A stretch of DNA of 64,000 bases from an uncultured Clostridium sp. (GCA_902471875.1 CABRLN010000004.1:1-64000), one strand, 5' to 3'. Shown: positions 33,028-43,124, counted from the stretch's first letter. Program-made: numbers and translations. The notes: a model not told the origin generated them from the letters alone.

Positions 33028-33660
33028 ATGGTTGACACAAGCTATAAAACTGTGCTTGCGCAGGCAAATGACGAATTTGTTGAAAAAAGGTCACGCTTTA
33101 TCGGTTATTGCAAGCCTGTTGCTACTGAAGAGGACGCACTTGCCTTTATAAATGAAATAAAAACTAAACATTGGGACGCACGCCATAATGTTTACGCATA
33201 TTGTCTGCGTGAGGGGCAAATAAAACGATATTCCGACGACGGAGAACCACAGGGTACAGCAGGTATGCCAACCCTTGATGTCCTGTTAAAAAATCAGCTT
33301 ACTGATGTTGCAGTGGTGGTTACAAGATATTTTGGCGGTGTTTTGCTGGGTACAGGCGGTTTGGTAAGGGCGTATTCCCATAGCGCAAAATTAGCAGTAG
33401 AGGCAGCAGGGATAGTAAAAATGGAAGAATGTCTTGTTTGTACTGTTAAATGTGACTATAACAGATACGGCAAGGTTTCAGCTTTAATTCCACAATGCGG
33501 CGGTGTGGTTGATGACAGTGCTTTTGCCGCCAATGTAGAAATTAGCTTCCACATTAACCAACAGGGGTTTAACAGTCTTTCTAAACAGCTTGCAGACGCT
33601 ACCTGCGGTGATGTTATGCCTGTAGAGGAATTTAAGGAATATTTTGCAGTTACGAAATAA
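33028..33660 (+). CDS. YigZ/IMPACT family protein
   Basis: A 210-residue protein with the N-terminal IMPACT domain (FIGYCKPV, HNVYAYCLREG, SDDGEPQGTAGMP, TRYFGGVLLGTGGLVRAY) and a C-terminal ferredoxin-like domain. Bacterial homologues are tied to translation stress and some cleave dipeptides, but the role here is not known. AAGGAGGG precedes the ATG. Confidence 0.92.
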   Translation: MVDTSYKTVLAQANDEFVEKRSRFIGYCKPVATEEDALAFINEIKTKHWDARHNVYAYCLREGQIKRYSDDGEPQGTAGMPTLDVLLKNQLTDVAVVVTRYFGGVLLGTGGLVRAYSHSAKLAVEAAGIVKMEECLVCTVKCDYNRYGKVSALIPQCGGVVDDSAFAANVEISFHINQQGFNSLSKQLADATCGDVMPVEEFKEYFAVTK

Positions 33661-33881
33661 AATTTTATTGTACACTACTTTTTAATAATAGCACATTTTA
33701 ATATATAATCACCAACATATACCGATTAATTTAATCTTATTTTTTAAATTTACAACAATAAATAAGAAAGTGAAAAATTTTTTCAAAAAAATAAAGGGTT
33801 TTTAAGATTTTTTGCGTATATATCTATGAATAAGTCTTTAGCAATAATGATTTACATATAATTGTGTTGGAGGTGTATATA

Positions 33882-34880
33882 GTGGATATTAGGGAAAGAA
33901 CGGAGATTTGGGAGAAAGAAAAGCTGTCGCAATATGCTATGCTTGCCTGTAACAGCAAGGGCAGAAAAAAACAGGATGATGTTTGCCCGGTGCGTACCTG
34001 TTACCAGCGTGACCGTGACCGAATAACACATTGCAAAGCCTTTAGAAGGCTAAAGCACAAAACACAGGTTTTTCTTTCGCCTGAAGGTGACCACTACAGA
34101 ACACGTCTTACGCATACGCTTGAGGTTTCGCAAATAGCCCGTACTGTTGCAAGAGCGTTATGTCTTAATGAAGATCTTACTGAGGCTATATCTTTAGGGC
34201 ACGATCTTGGTCATACGCCTTTTGGTCATGCAGGTGAAAGAGCCTTGAACAATATTTCTGAATGTGGGTTTCAGCACTATAACCAAAGTGTGCGCGTTGT
34301 TGAAAAGCTTGAAAAAGACGGCAAAGGGTTAAACCTTACATATGAAGTTTTAAACGGAATTGAACGGCACACAAAGGGTGAATGGGCAAAAACTGCCGAA
34401 GGCAGGGTAGTACGCCACGCCGACCGTATTGCATATATTAACCACGATATTGATGACGCCATTCGTGCAGGGATTATAAAAGAAAGTGATATTCCGAAGG
34501 AACTAACCAATATTTTGGGTGATTCTACAAGCAAACGCATAAGCACCCTTGTGTATTCCTTAATAAATAACAGCAAGGACGGACAGCTTAAAATGGATGA
34601 CGAGGTTGCTTGGGCGTACGACAATATACACAGCTTTATGTTTGACCGTGTTTACAGTAGCTCACAGGCAAAATCGGAAGAAAAGAAAATACCGGATCTT
34701 GTTGAAAGACTGTTTGAATATTATAAACGCCATACAGAACTTTTGCACCCTGTAATGCAAAAAATTGCAGACGAAGAGGGTGTTGACAGGGCAGTATGCG
34801 ACTATATAGCAGGTATGACAGACCAATATGCCATTCAGGCTTACAGCGACTTTTTTGTACCGAAGAGGTGGCAATTTTAA
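33882..34880 (+). CDS. dgt: dGTP triphosphohydrolase-like HD protein
   Basis: HD-domain enzyme predicted to hydrolyse deoxynucleoside triphosphates. About 332 residues with RTRLTHTLEV, GHDLGHTPFGHAGE and DDIDD-type metal residues (NHDIDDAIR). GTG 33882 is chosen because GGAGG lies at 33869-33873, eight bases upstream; the longer reading from 33864 would begin before that site. It heads the dgt-dnaG-rpoD operon found in many Clostridia. Confidence 0.92.
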   Translation: MDIRERTEIWEKEKLSQYAMLACNSKGRKKQDDVCPVRTCYQRDRDRITHCKAFRRLKHKTQVFLSPEGDHYRTRLTHTLEVSQIARTVARALCLNEDLTEAISLGHDLGHTPFGHAGERALNNISECGFQHYNQSVRVVEKLEKDGKGLNLTYEVLNGIERHTKGEWAKTAEGRVVRHADRIAYINHDIDDAIRAGIIKESDIPKELTNILGDSTSKRISTLVYSLINNSKDGQLKMDDEVAWAYDNIHSFMFDRVYSSSQAKSEEKKIPDLVERLFEYYKRHTELLHPVMQKIADEEGVDRAVCDYIAGMTDQYAIQAYSDFFVPKRWQF

Positions 34881-34937
34881 TATAAATATTATTTTTGAGC
34901 ATTGAATATAATCTTGGGTTTAGGTAGGTGATAAGTT

Positions 34938-36707
34938 TTGGCTTTGCCCGAAGAATTTTTACAGGAATTAAGAGATAAAAATGAAATTACAGGTGTTGTT
35001 TCTTCTTATGTTAATTTAAAAAGGGCAGGCAGATTATACTCCGGCAGATGTCCTTTTCATAACGAAAAAACACCTTCCTTCTATATTTACCCCGACACAC
35101 AGTCTTTTTATTGTTTTGGCTGCGGTGCAGGCGGTGAGGTAATAACCTTTATAAAAAAAATAGAAAATTTAGACTACATAGATGCAGTAAAGCTGTTGGC
35201 ACAAAGGGCAGGTATGGAAATGCCCCAGAACTCCTACGACGACAGTATGGTAAAATTAAAAAGAAGAATTTACGAAATTAACAGAGAAACCGCAAGGTTT
35301 TTTCACGGGTGCTTGCTTTCTGCTCAGGGTAGTGCAGGCTTAAGCTATTTAAAAAATCGCGGACTTACCGACAAAACTATTAAGCGTTTCGGTTTGGGCT
35401 TTGCACCTGACAGGTCATTTGAACTTATTAATCACTTGCATAGCAAGGGTTACAGCGACACCGAACTTATTCAGGCGAATGTTGCAGCAAGGTCAAAAAA
35501 TGGTTACATAATTTCACGTTTTTTTAATAGGGTTATGTTCCCTATAATAGACCTAAGAGGAAATGTTGTTGCTTTTGGCGGAAGAATTATGAGCGACCAA
35601 AAACCAAAGTACCTTAATACCTCTGACACACCTGTTTTTTCAAAAAGCAGTCAGCTTTTTGCACTTAATATGGCTAAAAATGTTAATACACGCCAGTTAA
35701 TACTGGCTGAGGGATATATGGATGTAATAGCACTTCATCAGGCGGGCTTTGAAAATACTGTTGCCACCTTGGGTACGGCGCTTACACCGTCACAGGCAGA
35801 TATTATGCGCAGATATGCCGATGAGGTGGTAATTTGTTATGATTCTGACGAGGCAGGAAGAAAAGCGTCTGACCGAGCTATTGCACTTTTAAGAAACGCA
35901 GGGTTGAAAATCCGGGTGGTTACCATACCGGGTGCGAAAGACCCTGACGAATTTATGAAATCACATGGTGACAAGGGACCTGCCATTTTTAGGGTTTTAC
36001 TTGAAAAAAGTGCAGGCGATATTGATTATAAGCTTGAGAAGCTGCTTGACAAATATAATATTACACAAACCCAGGGCAAGGTTGAATATCTTACCCAAGC
36101 TGCGGGTATTATAGCCCAGTCGGAAAATCCTATTGAAAGAGATATTTATATTTCTAACCTTAGTGAAAAGCTGGGGGTAAAAAAAGAGGCTATAAGCCAA
36201 CAAGTTGAAAAAAAGCAAAAATATTCAAAACGGCAGCAAATAAAGCAAGACTTTCGCACCATTAACGATAATTTGTCTGCAAGACATGACAAAATTAATC
36301 CAGACAAAGCAAAAAATCAAAAGGCGGCTAAAGCAGAGGAATATTTAATTGCGTTTTTAATAAATAATCCCGATATGTGCCAGTATATAAGCAGTAAAAT
36401 TACCGCTGACCTGTTGGCTACAGAATTTAATAAAAAAGTATTTAAGGTGGTGCAGGACAGGCTGTTAAGCGGTAAAGACGCTACTTTAACAAGCATTTCG
36501 CAGGATTTTTCAGAAGAAGAGTTAAGCTATATAACAGCCTATGTTTCTACTGTATTGCCGGAAACACTGCACAAGCAGGCACTTGACCAGTGTATTGATG
36601 TGCTGAAAAACGAGCATGAAAAAAGACTGAAAAAAGATCCCAAAGAAATGTCTGATGATGATATGCTTAATTATTTTAAGAAAATGGGAAATATAAAAGG
36701 TAGCTAA
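34938..36707 (+). CDS. dnaG: DNA primase
   Basis: Makes RNA primers at replication forks. The 589-residue protein has the N-terminal CHC2 zinc domain (CPFHNEKTPSF, CFGCGAGG), the TOPRIM core with LAEGYMDVIAL and DSDEAG, and a C-terminal helicase-binding domain. The start codon is TTG at 34938; the N-terminus from here (ALPEEFLQELRDKNEI) matches other primases, and AGGTGAT lies just upstream. Confidence 0.96.
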   Translation: MALPEEFLQELRDKNEITGVVSSYVNLKRAGRLYSGRCPFHNEKTPSFYIYPDTQSFYCFGCGAGGEVITFIKKIENLDYIDAVKLLAQRAGMEMPQNSYDDSMVKLKRRIYEINRETARFFHGCLLSAQGSAGLSYLKNRGLTDKTIKRFGLGFAPDRSFELINHLHSKGYSDTELIQANVAARSKNGYIISRFFNRVMFPIIDLRGNVVAFGGRIMSDQKPKYLNTSDTPVFSKSSQLFALNMAKNVNTRQLILAEGYMDVIALHQAGFENTVATLGTALTPSQADIMRRYADEVVICYDSDEAGRKASDRAIALLRNAGLKIRVVTIPGAKDPDEFMKSHGDKGPAIFRVLLEKSAGDIDYKLEKLLDKYNITQTQGKVEYLTQAAGIIAQSENPIERDIYISNLSEKLGVKKEAISQQVEKKQKYSKRQQIKQDFRTINDNLSARHDKINPDKAKNQKAAKAEEYLIAFLINNPDMCQYISSKITADLLATEFNKKVFKVVQDRLLSGKDATLTSISQDFSEEELSYITAYVSTVLPETLHKQALDQCIDVLKNEHEKRLKKDPKEMSDDDMLNYFKKMGNIKGS

Positions 36708-36769
36708 GATTGTTTTTACAATAATATTTTTACAATATTATTTTACATGCAGATAAGGAAAAGAAAGGA

Positions 36770-37903
36770 ATGAAGGTTATGGCATTAACTAAACCTGACA
36801 AAAAAACTGTTATAAAAGAAATTATTGAAAAAGGTAAGGCAAACGGCAAGCTGACAACAAAAGAAATTTTTGATATAATGGGCGAAATTGATTTTGAGCC
36901 TGAACAGTTAGAACGTTTATACGACCAGCTTGAAAAAGAGGGTATAGACATAGTAGAAGATTTAGTAGAAGACATTGGTGATATTTCTGACATAGAAATT
37001 ACTAAAATAGAAAAAGCTTCTGAAAGCAACGGTGCTTTAAGTGATGATACTGACAACGTTACTGCTGACAATATAGCTATAGATGACCCTGTAAAGGTTT
37101 ATCTTAAAGAAATAGGAAGAGTGCCTTTGCTGTCTTCTGAAGAGGAAATAGACCTTGCTGTAAGAATTAAAAACGGTGATGTTGCTGCTAAAAAAAGACT
37201 TTCAGAGGCTAACCTGCGTTTGGTTGTAAGTATTGCCAAAAGATACTTAGGCAGAGGTATGCAATTTTTAGACCTTATTCAAGAGGGCAATCTTGGTTTA
37301 ATTAAGGCTGTTGAAAAATTCGACCATACCAAGGGCTTTAAATTTTCAACATATGCTACGTGGTGGATAAGACAAGCTATTACAAGAGCAATTGCAGACC
37401 AGGCTCGTACTATAAGAATTCCTGTTCATATGGTTGAAACAATTAATAAGGTAAAAAAAGTTTCAAGTCAACTGTTGCATGCTAACGGTCATGAACCTAC
37501 GGCTGAAGAGATTTCTGAAGAAATTGATATGCCTGTAGATAAGGTAAGAGAAATTATGCGTGTTGCACAAGAGCCGGTTTCGCTTGAAACTCCAATTGGC
37601 GAAGAGGAAGACAGCCACCTGGGTGACTTTATTTCTGATGATGACACACCTGCACCGGCAGATGTTGCCTCGCACACATTGCTAAAGGAACAGCTTGGTG
37701 ACGTACTTGATACACTTACTCCAAGAGAGAAAAAGGTTTTAATACTTCGCTTTGGTTTGCTTGACGGTCGTTCAAGAACTCTTGAAGAGGTTGGAAAAGA
37801 GTTTAATGTAACCCGTGAACGTATAAGACAGATTGAAGCTAAAGCTTTAAGAAAACTGCGTCACCCAAGCCGTAGCAAAAAATTGAAGGATTTTTTGGAT
37901 TGA
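36770..37903 (+). CDS. rpoD: Primary sigma factor RpoD (SigA)
   Basis: Housekeeping sigma factor of 377 residues. Region 1.1 is short, region 1.2 (DPVKVYLKEIG), region 2 (GLIKAVEKFDHTKGFKFSTYATWWIRQAI), region 3 and region 4 (TREKKVLILRFGL, TRERIRQIEAKALRKLR) are complete; the non-conserved insertion of enteric sigma-70 is absent. ATG 36770 and ATG 36779 both have an AAGGA site at usable distance, so the first three residues are uncertain. It ends the dgt-dnaG-rpoD operon. Confidence 0.96.
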   Translation: MKVMALTKPDKKTVIKEIIEKGKANGKLTTKEIFDIMGEIDFEPEQLERLYDQLEKEGIDIVEDLVEDIGDISDIEITKIEKASESNGALSDDTDNVTADNIAIDDPVKVYLKEIGRVPLLSSEEEIDLAVRIKNGDVAAKKRLSEANLRLVVSIAKRYLGRGMQFLDLIQEGNLGLIKAVEKFDHTKGFKFSTYATWWIRQAITRAIADQARTIRIPVHMVETINKVKKVSSQLLHANGHEPTAEEISEEIDMPVDKVREIMRVAQEPVSLETPIGEEEDSHLGDFISDDDTPAPADVASHTLLKEQLGDVLDTLTPREKKVLILRFGLLDGRSRTLEEVGKEFNVTRERIRQIEAKALRKLRHPSRSKKLKDFLD

Positions 37904-37950
37904 TATTTTCTGAATTTATATATTATAAGGGCAATATTTTTAATAAAGAA

Positions 37951-37992
37951 AAAGCTCACCTAAGTTAACAAACTAGGGTGAGCTTTCTATTT
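37951..37992 (+). terminator. Terminator of rpoD
   Basis: AAAGCTCACC (37951-37960) pairs with GGTGAGCTTT (37977-37986) and an AT-rich loop, followed by a short T-rich tail. Confidence 0.7.
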
Positions 37993-38066
37993 GCGTTAGT
38001 ATATTTGTGTTAGCAATAAATGAATATTATAAATTATAATTTATCTGTTTTTCAGCAATTAATCTT

Positions 38067-38459
38067 TTACAAATACTTTACAACATTCTGCATCTTATTG
38101 CATACAAACAGAATAGGCAAGGTTAAAAATCCCCATAATACACTATAAATTGGGCAAATTTGTCCCCATAGATTAAGCGGTACACCTGAATAGTCCCAAA
38201 CGTTCATTTTAAACTGTATATTTACAATACAACCTACAATAAGCTCAATGCCTGTTATAACACCTGAACCAATTATGCATTTATAAATGGTTTTTAGCTT
38301 TTTAAATTTGAAAAATATTCTAAACAGGGTAATAAAACAAATGCCTCCGGTTATAATCATTGTCCAGTGTGTACGGTGACGCCACAAAAGCTCAATAGCA
38401 CCATAGGCAAGTCCTCCTATTGAAAAAAGCATAGTATCTTCTTTAACTCGTTTAAGCAT
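38067..38459 (-). CDS. Small membrane protein, CmpB-like (PF06541)
   Basis: A 130-residue protein with about four predicted membrane segments. The pattern IELLWRHRTHW near residue 25 and MNVWDYSGVPLNLWGQICPIYSVLWG near residue 90 match the putative ABC-transporter type IV (CmpB) family, whose real function is unknown. ATG 38459 has GGTGAT five bases upstream, but that site is inside a strong hairpin; ATG 38432 (MLFSIGG) is an alternative. No ABC ATPase gene is nearby. Confidence 0.8.
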   Translation of the reverse strand: MLKRVKEDTMLFSIGGLAYGAIELLWRHRTHWTMIITGGICFITLFRIFFKFKKLKTIYKCIIGSGVITGIELIVGCIVNIQFKMNVWDYSGVPLNLWGQICPIYSVLWGFLTLPILFVCNKMQNVVKYL

Positions 38460-38500
38460 AAAAAATCACCATTGTTATTATTAACAATGATGATTTTTTT
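38460..38500 (-). terminator. Terminator-like hairpin that contains the next gene's ribosome site
   Basis: Arms 38460-38477 and 38482-38499 pair with one mismatch and a four-base loop, and end in A/T runs. It follows the corC-like gene on the minus strand and directly abuts the ATG of the CmpB-like gene, whose GGTGAT site lies in the stem (38465-38470). Confidence 0.65.
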
Positions 38501-38600
38501 ATGCTGTAAATATTAGGGTATTTGTAAAGCTAAAACTATGAAGAAACAAATAACCCTTTTTACTTTTATAATTATTTAACACGAATAAAATATAAGTTTT

Positions 38601-39869
38601 TTAGTTTTTTGTATTTTCCGGTATATATACTACCTTAACATTCTCAACCCTTTGCTCAGTTGTTGAAATTACCGTAAAGCTTAATGTGTCTTTATATGTG
38701 AAGCTATCTCCGGATTCAGGAATATCACCAAGATTTTCCATTACCCAGCCGCCAACTGAAACGCTGTCGCTTATAATGTAGTCTTCTCTCAAATTTAAAA
38801 GCTCAAGCATTGCAGATATGTTCATATCACCGCTTATGCTATATGTGGTGTCGCTTATTTTTCTGTATTCAGGAGTTTCATCTTCATCTTCGTCCCAAAT
38901 ATCTCCCACAATTTCTTCTAATAAATCTTCCATAGTTATTATACCCAGTGTTCCGCCGTAGTCGTCGGTAACAATGGCAATATGATGTCGTTGCTTTTTG
39001 AATTCAGCCAATGCAACAGACAATTTTTTTGTTTTGTAAATAAAAAAAGCAGACTTTATTAGTTTTTTTATGTCAGGCTGTTTGCCTGCTATAAGTGCTT
39101 CCAAATAATCTCTTGTGTGTAAAATACCAATAACGTTATCAATACTGTCTTTATACACAGGAATACGAGAAAAGCGTTCTTCTATTATAAGCTTTTTAAT
39201 TTTATCTTCTGTGTCATTAATATCAATAGCTGTAATGTCAACACGGGGAGTAATAACCTCCTGTACAGTTTTTTCATCAAAATCAAGTGCTGACTGTACC
39301 AGTTCTTTCTCTTGCTGTTCAAGAACGCCCTCTTGTTCACTTGTACCAATAAGAACCTTTAATTCGTCTTCGGTAACAGAGGGTTGAGAATTTCCTTTTG
39401 TAAAAATTTTCAGCGCCAGTGATTTTAAAGCGATAAAAAAGAATACCAAAGGTGACAGTATTGTTATAAGCACCAAAAGTATTTTTGCTGTACCCAGGCA
39501 AAATACCTCGGCTTTTTCTTTTGCAAGACATTTTGGAATTATCTCACCAAAGGTTAATACAAGCAAGGTTACTACGCCCGTACTTATTGCTGCACCGGCG
39601 TCACCAAATAAATTCATACACAGAACCGTTGCTACCGATGAACAACCTATATTAACAATATTATTTCCAATAAGTATGGTGGTAAGTGCTTTGTCATAGT
39701 TTTCGGTTACTTTAAGTGCGTTTTTTGCTCGTTTGCTTCCACGCTCTGCACTGTATTTTAATCTTATAGTGCTTACCGTTGAAAAAGCTGTTTCAATGGA
39801 AGAGAAAAAGGCTGAAAGAAATATGCAGACAATTATAATGACAAGCATTAATATGTCATATGTGTTCAA
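38601..39869 (-). CDS. CNNM/CorC-family (HlyC/CorC) transporter-like protein
   Basis: A 422-residue membrane protein: CNNM transmembrane domain (DUF21, residues 1-185, four hydrophobic helices, with SSIETAFS and LTFGEIIPKCLAKE), a CBS pair (about 205-330, TPRVDITAID and DDYGGTLGIITMEDLLEEIVGDIWDE), and a C-terminal CorC/HlyC domain. Relatives are linked to magnesium or cobalt efflux, and the hemolysin name is historical. The start codon is TTG at 39869 with GGAG nine bases upstream. Confidence 0.93.
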   Translation of the reverse strand: MNTYDILMLVIIIVCIFLSAFFSSIETAFSTVSTIRLKYSAERGSKRAKNALKVTENYDKALTTILIGNNIVNIGCSSVATVLCMNLFGDAGAAISTGVVTLLVLTFGEIIPKCLAKEKAEVFCLGTAKILLVLITILSPLVFFFIALKSLALKIFTKGNSQPSVTEDELKVLIGTSEQEGVLEQQEKELVQSALDFDEKTVQEVITPRVDITAIDINDTEDKIKKLIIEERFSRIPVYKDSIDNVIGILHTRDYLEALIAGKQPDIKKLIKSAFFIYKTKKLSVALAEFKKQRHHIAIVTDDYGGTLGIITMEDLLEEIVGDIWDEDEDETPEYRKISDTTYSISGDMNISAMLELLNLREDYIISDSVSVGGWVMENLGDIPESGDSFTYKDTLSFTVISTTEQRVENVKVVYIPENTKN

Positions 39870-40287
39870 TATAGTTCACTCCAAATAAATAAAATATTTA
39901 AGAACTATTTTAACATATTATATTCATTAAATCCATATATAAATAAAAAATTAATATGTTATTCTGTCAGGCTTTAAAGTGTTATATTAAAATAATAAAT
40001 ATAAAAAGGTGAATAGATTATTGTAAAAGATGGTATAATTTTTAAGTAATACTGAAAATTATAGTTATACATAAAAATGTTTTAAGATGTATTTAAAGAT
40101 ATTTATTATATTATTCTCAAAAAATTTTATTTGATTACAGCAGAACGATACAAAGTTATAAAATATTATAAAAAATGGGCTTTAATCTATTTAACTTTTT
40201 ATATAAATGTTTTTCTAAATACTTTTATATTCTTTTTATTTATGTTATAATTTAGAGTAATGTAGTAAAAGATAGGAAGATTATTCA
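39870..40287. other. AT-rich divergent intergenic region
   Basis: About 420 bases between the divergent CNNM and CpsB genes. TATAAT boxes occur at several places but lack good -35 partners. A stretch near 40010-40040 (GAATAGATTATTGTAAAA) faintly recalls the dispersed repeat, too weakly to call. No gene is recognised. Confidence 0.4.
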
Positions 40288-41034
40288 ATGACTGATTTGC
40301 ATACTCACATATTATATGATGTTGATGATGGTTCAGATAGCTTTGAAATGTCTATGGCTATGCTTGAAATTGCCGGTAAATTCGGTACTAAAAATATAGT
40401 GTTAACACCTCATTGTAATATTCCTGGCGGTTATTTAAACTATATGAATGATGTTATAATAGGCAGATTTGAAAAAATAAAAAATGAAGTAAAAAAAAGA
40501 GAATTAGATATTAATGTTTACTTGGGTATGGAGGTTTACGCAAGTAACGATATTGTAGATTTAGTTGCAGGCGGTATGGCAATTACACTTAATTCATCAC
40601 GCTATTTGTTAACTGAGTTTGCTTTTGAAGAAGACCCGCTGTGGGTTAGCAACATTCTTGGTAAAATACAGAGCACAGGCTTGGTGCCTGTGTTGGCACA
40701 TCCTGAAAGATACACATATGTTCAAAGATTTCCTCAAATGGTTTACGATTGGGTGAATAGTGGTTGCGTAATTCAAATTAACAGGGGAAGTTTGTTGGGT
40801 AAGTTTGGAGAGCGTGTAAAAAATACGGCTGCGTTATTGTTGTCGCATAATTTGGTGCATATTGTTGCAAGTGACGGTCATAAGCCGTATCATAGAGCAC
40901 CGGTTTTAAATGATGCTTATGATTGGACAGTAAAACATTGCGGCGTTAAAAGAGCAAATAAGCTTTTTAAAGAAAATCCTGAGTGTGTTCTAAAAAACAA
41001 AAAACTTGAAATGCTTAAAACAAAGCAATTTTAA
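40288..41034 (+). CDS. CpsB/YwqE-type PHP tyrosine-protein phosphatase
   Basis: Removes phosphate from tyrosines of BY-kinases. The 248-residue PHP-fold protein has the metal-binding motifs DLHTHILYDVDDG, TPHCN, GMEV, LAHPERY and VASDGH. AGGAAG precedes the ATG. It opens a cluster with two BY-kinases, its natural substrates. In capsule loci this phosphatase controls polymer length or export; here no glycosyltransferase or polymerase is adjacent. Confidence 0.92.
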   Translation: MTDLHTHILYDVDDGSDSFEMSMAMLEIAGKFGTKNIVLTPHCNIPGGYLNYMNDVIIGRFEKIKNEVKKRELDINVYLGMEVYASNDIVDLVAGGMAITLNSSRYLLTEFAFEEDPLWVSNILGKIQSTGLVPVLAHPERYTYVQRFPQMVYDWVNSGCVIQINRGSLLGKFGERVKNTAALLLSHNLVHIVASDGHKPYHRAPVLNDAYDWTVKHCGVKRANKLFKENPECVLKNKKLEMLKTKQF

Positions 41035-41056
41035 TTTTTTAAGGTAAGGAGATTAT

Positions 41057-41659
41057 ATGAAAAGAATAATTAGAAATAGTATCATAAGATACATATGTAT
41101 GATATTAATTTTAATATTTTTATTTGGTGCTTTTGGTGTTTATTATTATAATAATAAAAGAAAAATTCAAAATTATCCGGTTATTACGTTTTCGGATAAT
41201 TATAAAACCAGCGTCAGCGTAAAGGTAACGGAACAAGAACTTTTAAACAATGTTACAGCCTCAGATGTTGAAGATGGTGATTTGACAAATGATATTATTA
41301 TAGAACAAATGTCAAACCTTATAAAAGGAAACAGACGGGAGGTTGTTTTTGTAGTTTGTGATTCTGATAATAATGTTACGAAGGTAACGAAAGAAATTAC
41401 TTATACAGATTATCAAAAGCCTGTAATTACATCTATTGAAAAAGTACCTGTTATAAAAGAAAGAAAGTACGCTGATATTCTTTCTTGCTTTAAGGCTACT
41501 GATGTTATTGACGGCGATATAAGTGACAAAATAAGAATTGACAGTATTGACACAAGTAAAGATAGTATTAACAAAGGCGTATTTCCGGTTATGCTTTCTG
41601 TTACAAACAGCTGTGGAGATATATCATATCTTGAAACATCTGTTACATTAATAGAATGA
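41057..41659 (+). CDS. Membrane-anchored Ig-like (DUF5011-type) protein
   Basis: A 200-residue protein with a short basic cytoplasmic start, one membrane span (about residues 12-31) and an extracellular part of two Ig-like repeats. Both carry the typical module NVTASDVEDGDLT / FKATDVIDGDIS, seen in bacterial Ig-like DUF5011 domains of surface proteins. The start has AAGGAG. It lies 17 bases before the first BY-kinase, so it is probably translated with it and may act as an extracellular partner. Confidence 0.8.
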   Translation: MKRIIRNSIIRYICMILILIFLFGAFGVYYYNNKRKIQNYPVITFSDNYKTSVSVKVTEQELLNNVTASDVEDGDLTNDIIIEQMSNLIKGNRREVVFVVCDSDNNVTKVTKEITYTDYQKPVITSIEKVPVIKERKYADILSCFKATDVIDGDISDKIRIDSIDTSKDSINKGVFPVMLSVTNSCGDISYLETSVTLIE

Positions 41660-41675
41660 TGGAGGGCGTATCGAT

Positions 41676-43124
41676 ATGAAAAGCTTGAATGAAGTTATGA
41701 AGGAACAAAACAAAAATTATTCTTTTGATATTGTCAGTACCCTTAAGGATATTTTTAGAAACTGGTTTATTGTTCTTATTGTTGGTATTGTTGCCGGAAT
41801 GGGCAGCTTTATTGTAACTACTCAAATGTACAAGCCGCAGTACAGTGCATCAATTACATTGTTGGTGCAAAGCAAAACTAACAGTCAGAATGTCTATGAT
41901 AGTTTAACTGCAACAACAAAGCTGGCAGGTGTTTTTAAAAATATTCTAGATAGCAGTCAGCTTCAAAATGCAGCTGCAGAATCATTAGGTTATAGTCAAT
42001 TTCCGGGTACTTTGTCGTGTTCTATTGTAGAAGAAACCAATATTCTTTCGTTTTCAGTAAAGTCAGATTCGCCAATAAAGTCATACAGGTTATTAAACGC
42101 TGTGCTTGACAGTTACCCTCAATTTACAAAAAATGTAGTTTCAAGTATTGTGCTGCAAACTTTAGAGGAGCCTGTTGTGCCTGTTTCACCTGATAATAAT
42201 TCAAATGCAACACGGTCAATGATGCTTGGCTTTTTAATTGGAATATTATTAACTGTTGCTATTATAGCAGTACTATCATACTACAAGGATACTATAAAGA
42301 AAGAAAGTGACATAGAGAAAAAGCTGAATGTTAAAAGAGTAGTTTCAATTCCAAAACAGAAAAAGAAAATAAGCTTTAAAGAAAAAATAAAGGGTGTTAA
42401 AAAATCTTTGTCGTTAGCTAACCCTGTAATTAGCTTTGAATTTAGAGAATCTTTTAAAAAACTAAGGCGTATTATTGTATCCGATAGTAAAAACAATAGT
42501 CATAAGGTGTTTTCGGTAACAAGTTCTTTGGAAAACGAAGGCAAGACAACCATAGCTGTTAACGTTGCCATGGTTTTAGGTAAGATGGATTACAAGGTGC
42601 TGCTGATTGATGCCGATTTAAGAAAGCCTGCAGTGACAAAATTCCTTGATAAAAAGCTTCCTGAAGGAAAAGAGCTTACAGATTTTTTGAATGGTAATGC
42701 ACGTCTTTCAGACATAATGCATTATGATGAAATAAACAATATTACAGTAGCAGGCTGTAACAAGGGTACAACATTAGCAAATGAACTTGTTACATCAGAC
42801 AAAATGGAATATTTGTTTTCTGTTGGCAGAGAAAAATATGATTATGTAATTGTTGATACTTCTCCGCTAGGTTTTGTTTCTGACGCAGAAGATGTTTTAA
42901 GTATTAGTGATTCCGCTTTGTTAGTGGTAAGAAGAGACATTGCCAATGCACTTACAATTAATGATACTGTTGATATAATTTTAAGTACAGGTGTTAAGCT
43001 TTTGGGTTGTGTTTACAATGATTCTGAAGCTGTTAAGTTGACAGGAAATAATATTAATTACAGCAGCTATGGCGGTTATGGTTATGGAAAATATGGTTAT
43101 GGCTATGGTACAGCAGGTAAATAG
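41676..43124 (+). CDS. Fused Wzz/BY-kinase (CpsC-CpsD type), first copy
   Basis: Bacterial tyrosine kinase of 482 residues. The N-terminal Wzz domain has two membrane spans (about 31-51 and 181-203) around an extracellular loop; the C-terminal P-loop kinase has Walker A SSLENEGKTTIAVN (about 281-294), Walker A' LLIDADLRKP and Walker B VIVDTSPLG. The tail is a Tyr/Gly cluster (YSSYGGYGYGKYGYGYG), the usual autophosphorylation site. In most Bacillota the two halves are separate proteins; the single-chain form is like proteobacterial Wzc. GGAGGG precedes the ATG. Confidence 0.92.
   Translation: MKSLNEVMKEQNKNYSFDIVSTLKDIFRNWFIVLIVGIVAGMGSFIVTTQMYKPQYSASITLLVQSKTNSQNVYDSLTATTKLAGVFKNILDSSQLQNAAAESLGYSQFPGTLSCSIVEETNILSFSVKSDSPIKSYRLLNAVLDSYPQFTKNVVSSIVLQTLEEPVVPVSPDNNSNATRSMMLGFLIGILLTVAIIAVLSYYKDTIKKESDIEKKLNVKRVVSIPKQKKKISFKEKIKGVKKSLSLANPVISFEFRESFKKLRRIIVSDSKNNSHKVFSVTSSLENEGKTTIAVNVAMVLGKMDYKVLLIDADLRKPAVTKFLDKKLPEGKELTDFLNGNARLSDIMHYDEINNITVAGCNKGTTLANELVTSDKMEYLFSVGREKYDYVIVDTSPLGFVSDAEDVLSISDSALLVVRRDIANALTINDTVDIILSTGVKLLGCVYNDSEAVKLTGNNINYSSYGGYGYGKYGYGYGTAGK

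Noticed and set aside
39980..40050. Possible fourth copy of the dispersed repeat
   Set aside because: Only one block (AATAGATTATT) matches; neighbouring blocks and spacing are absent.
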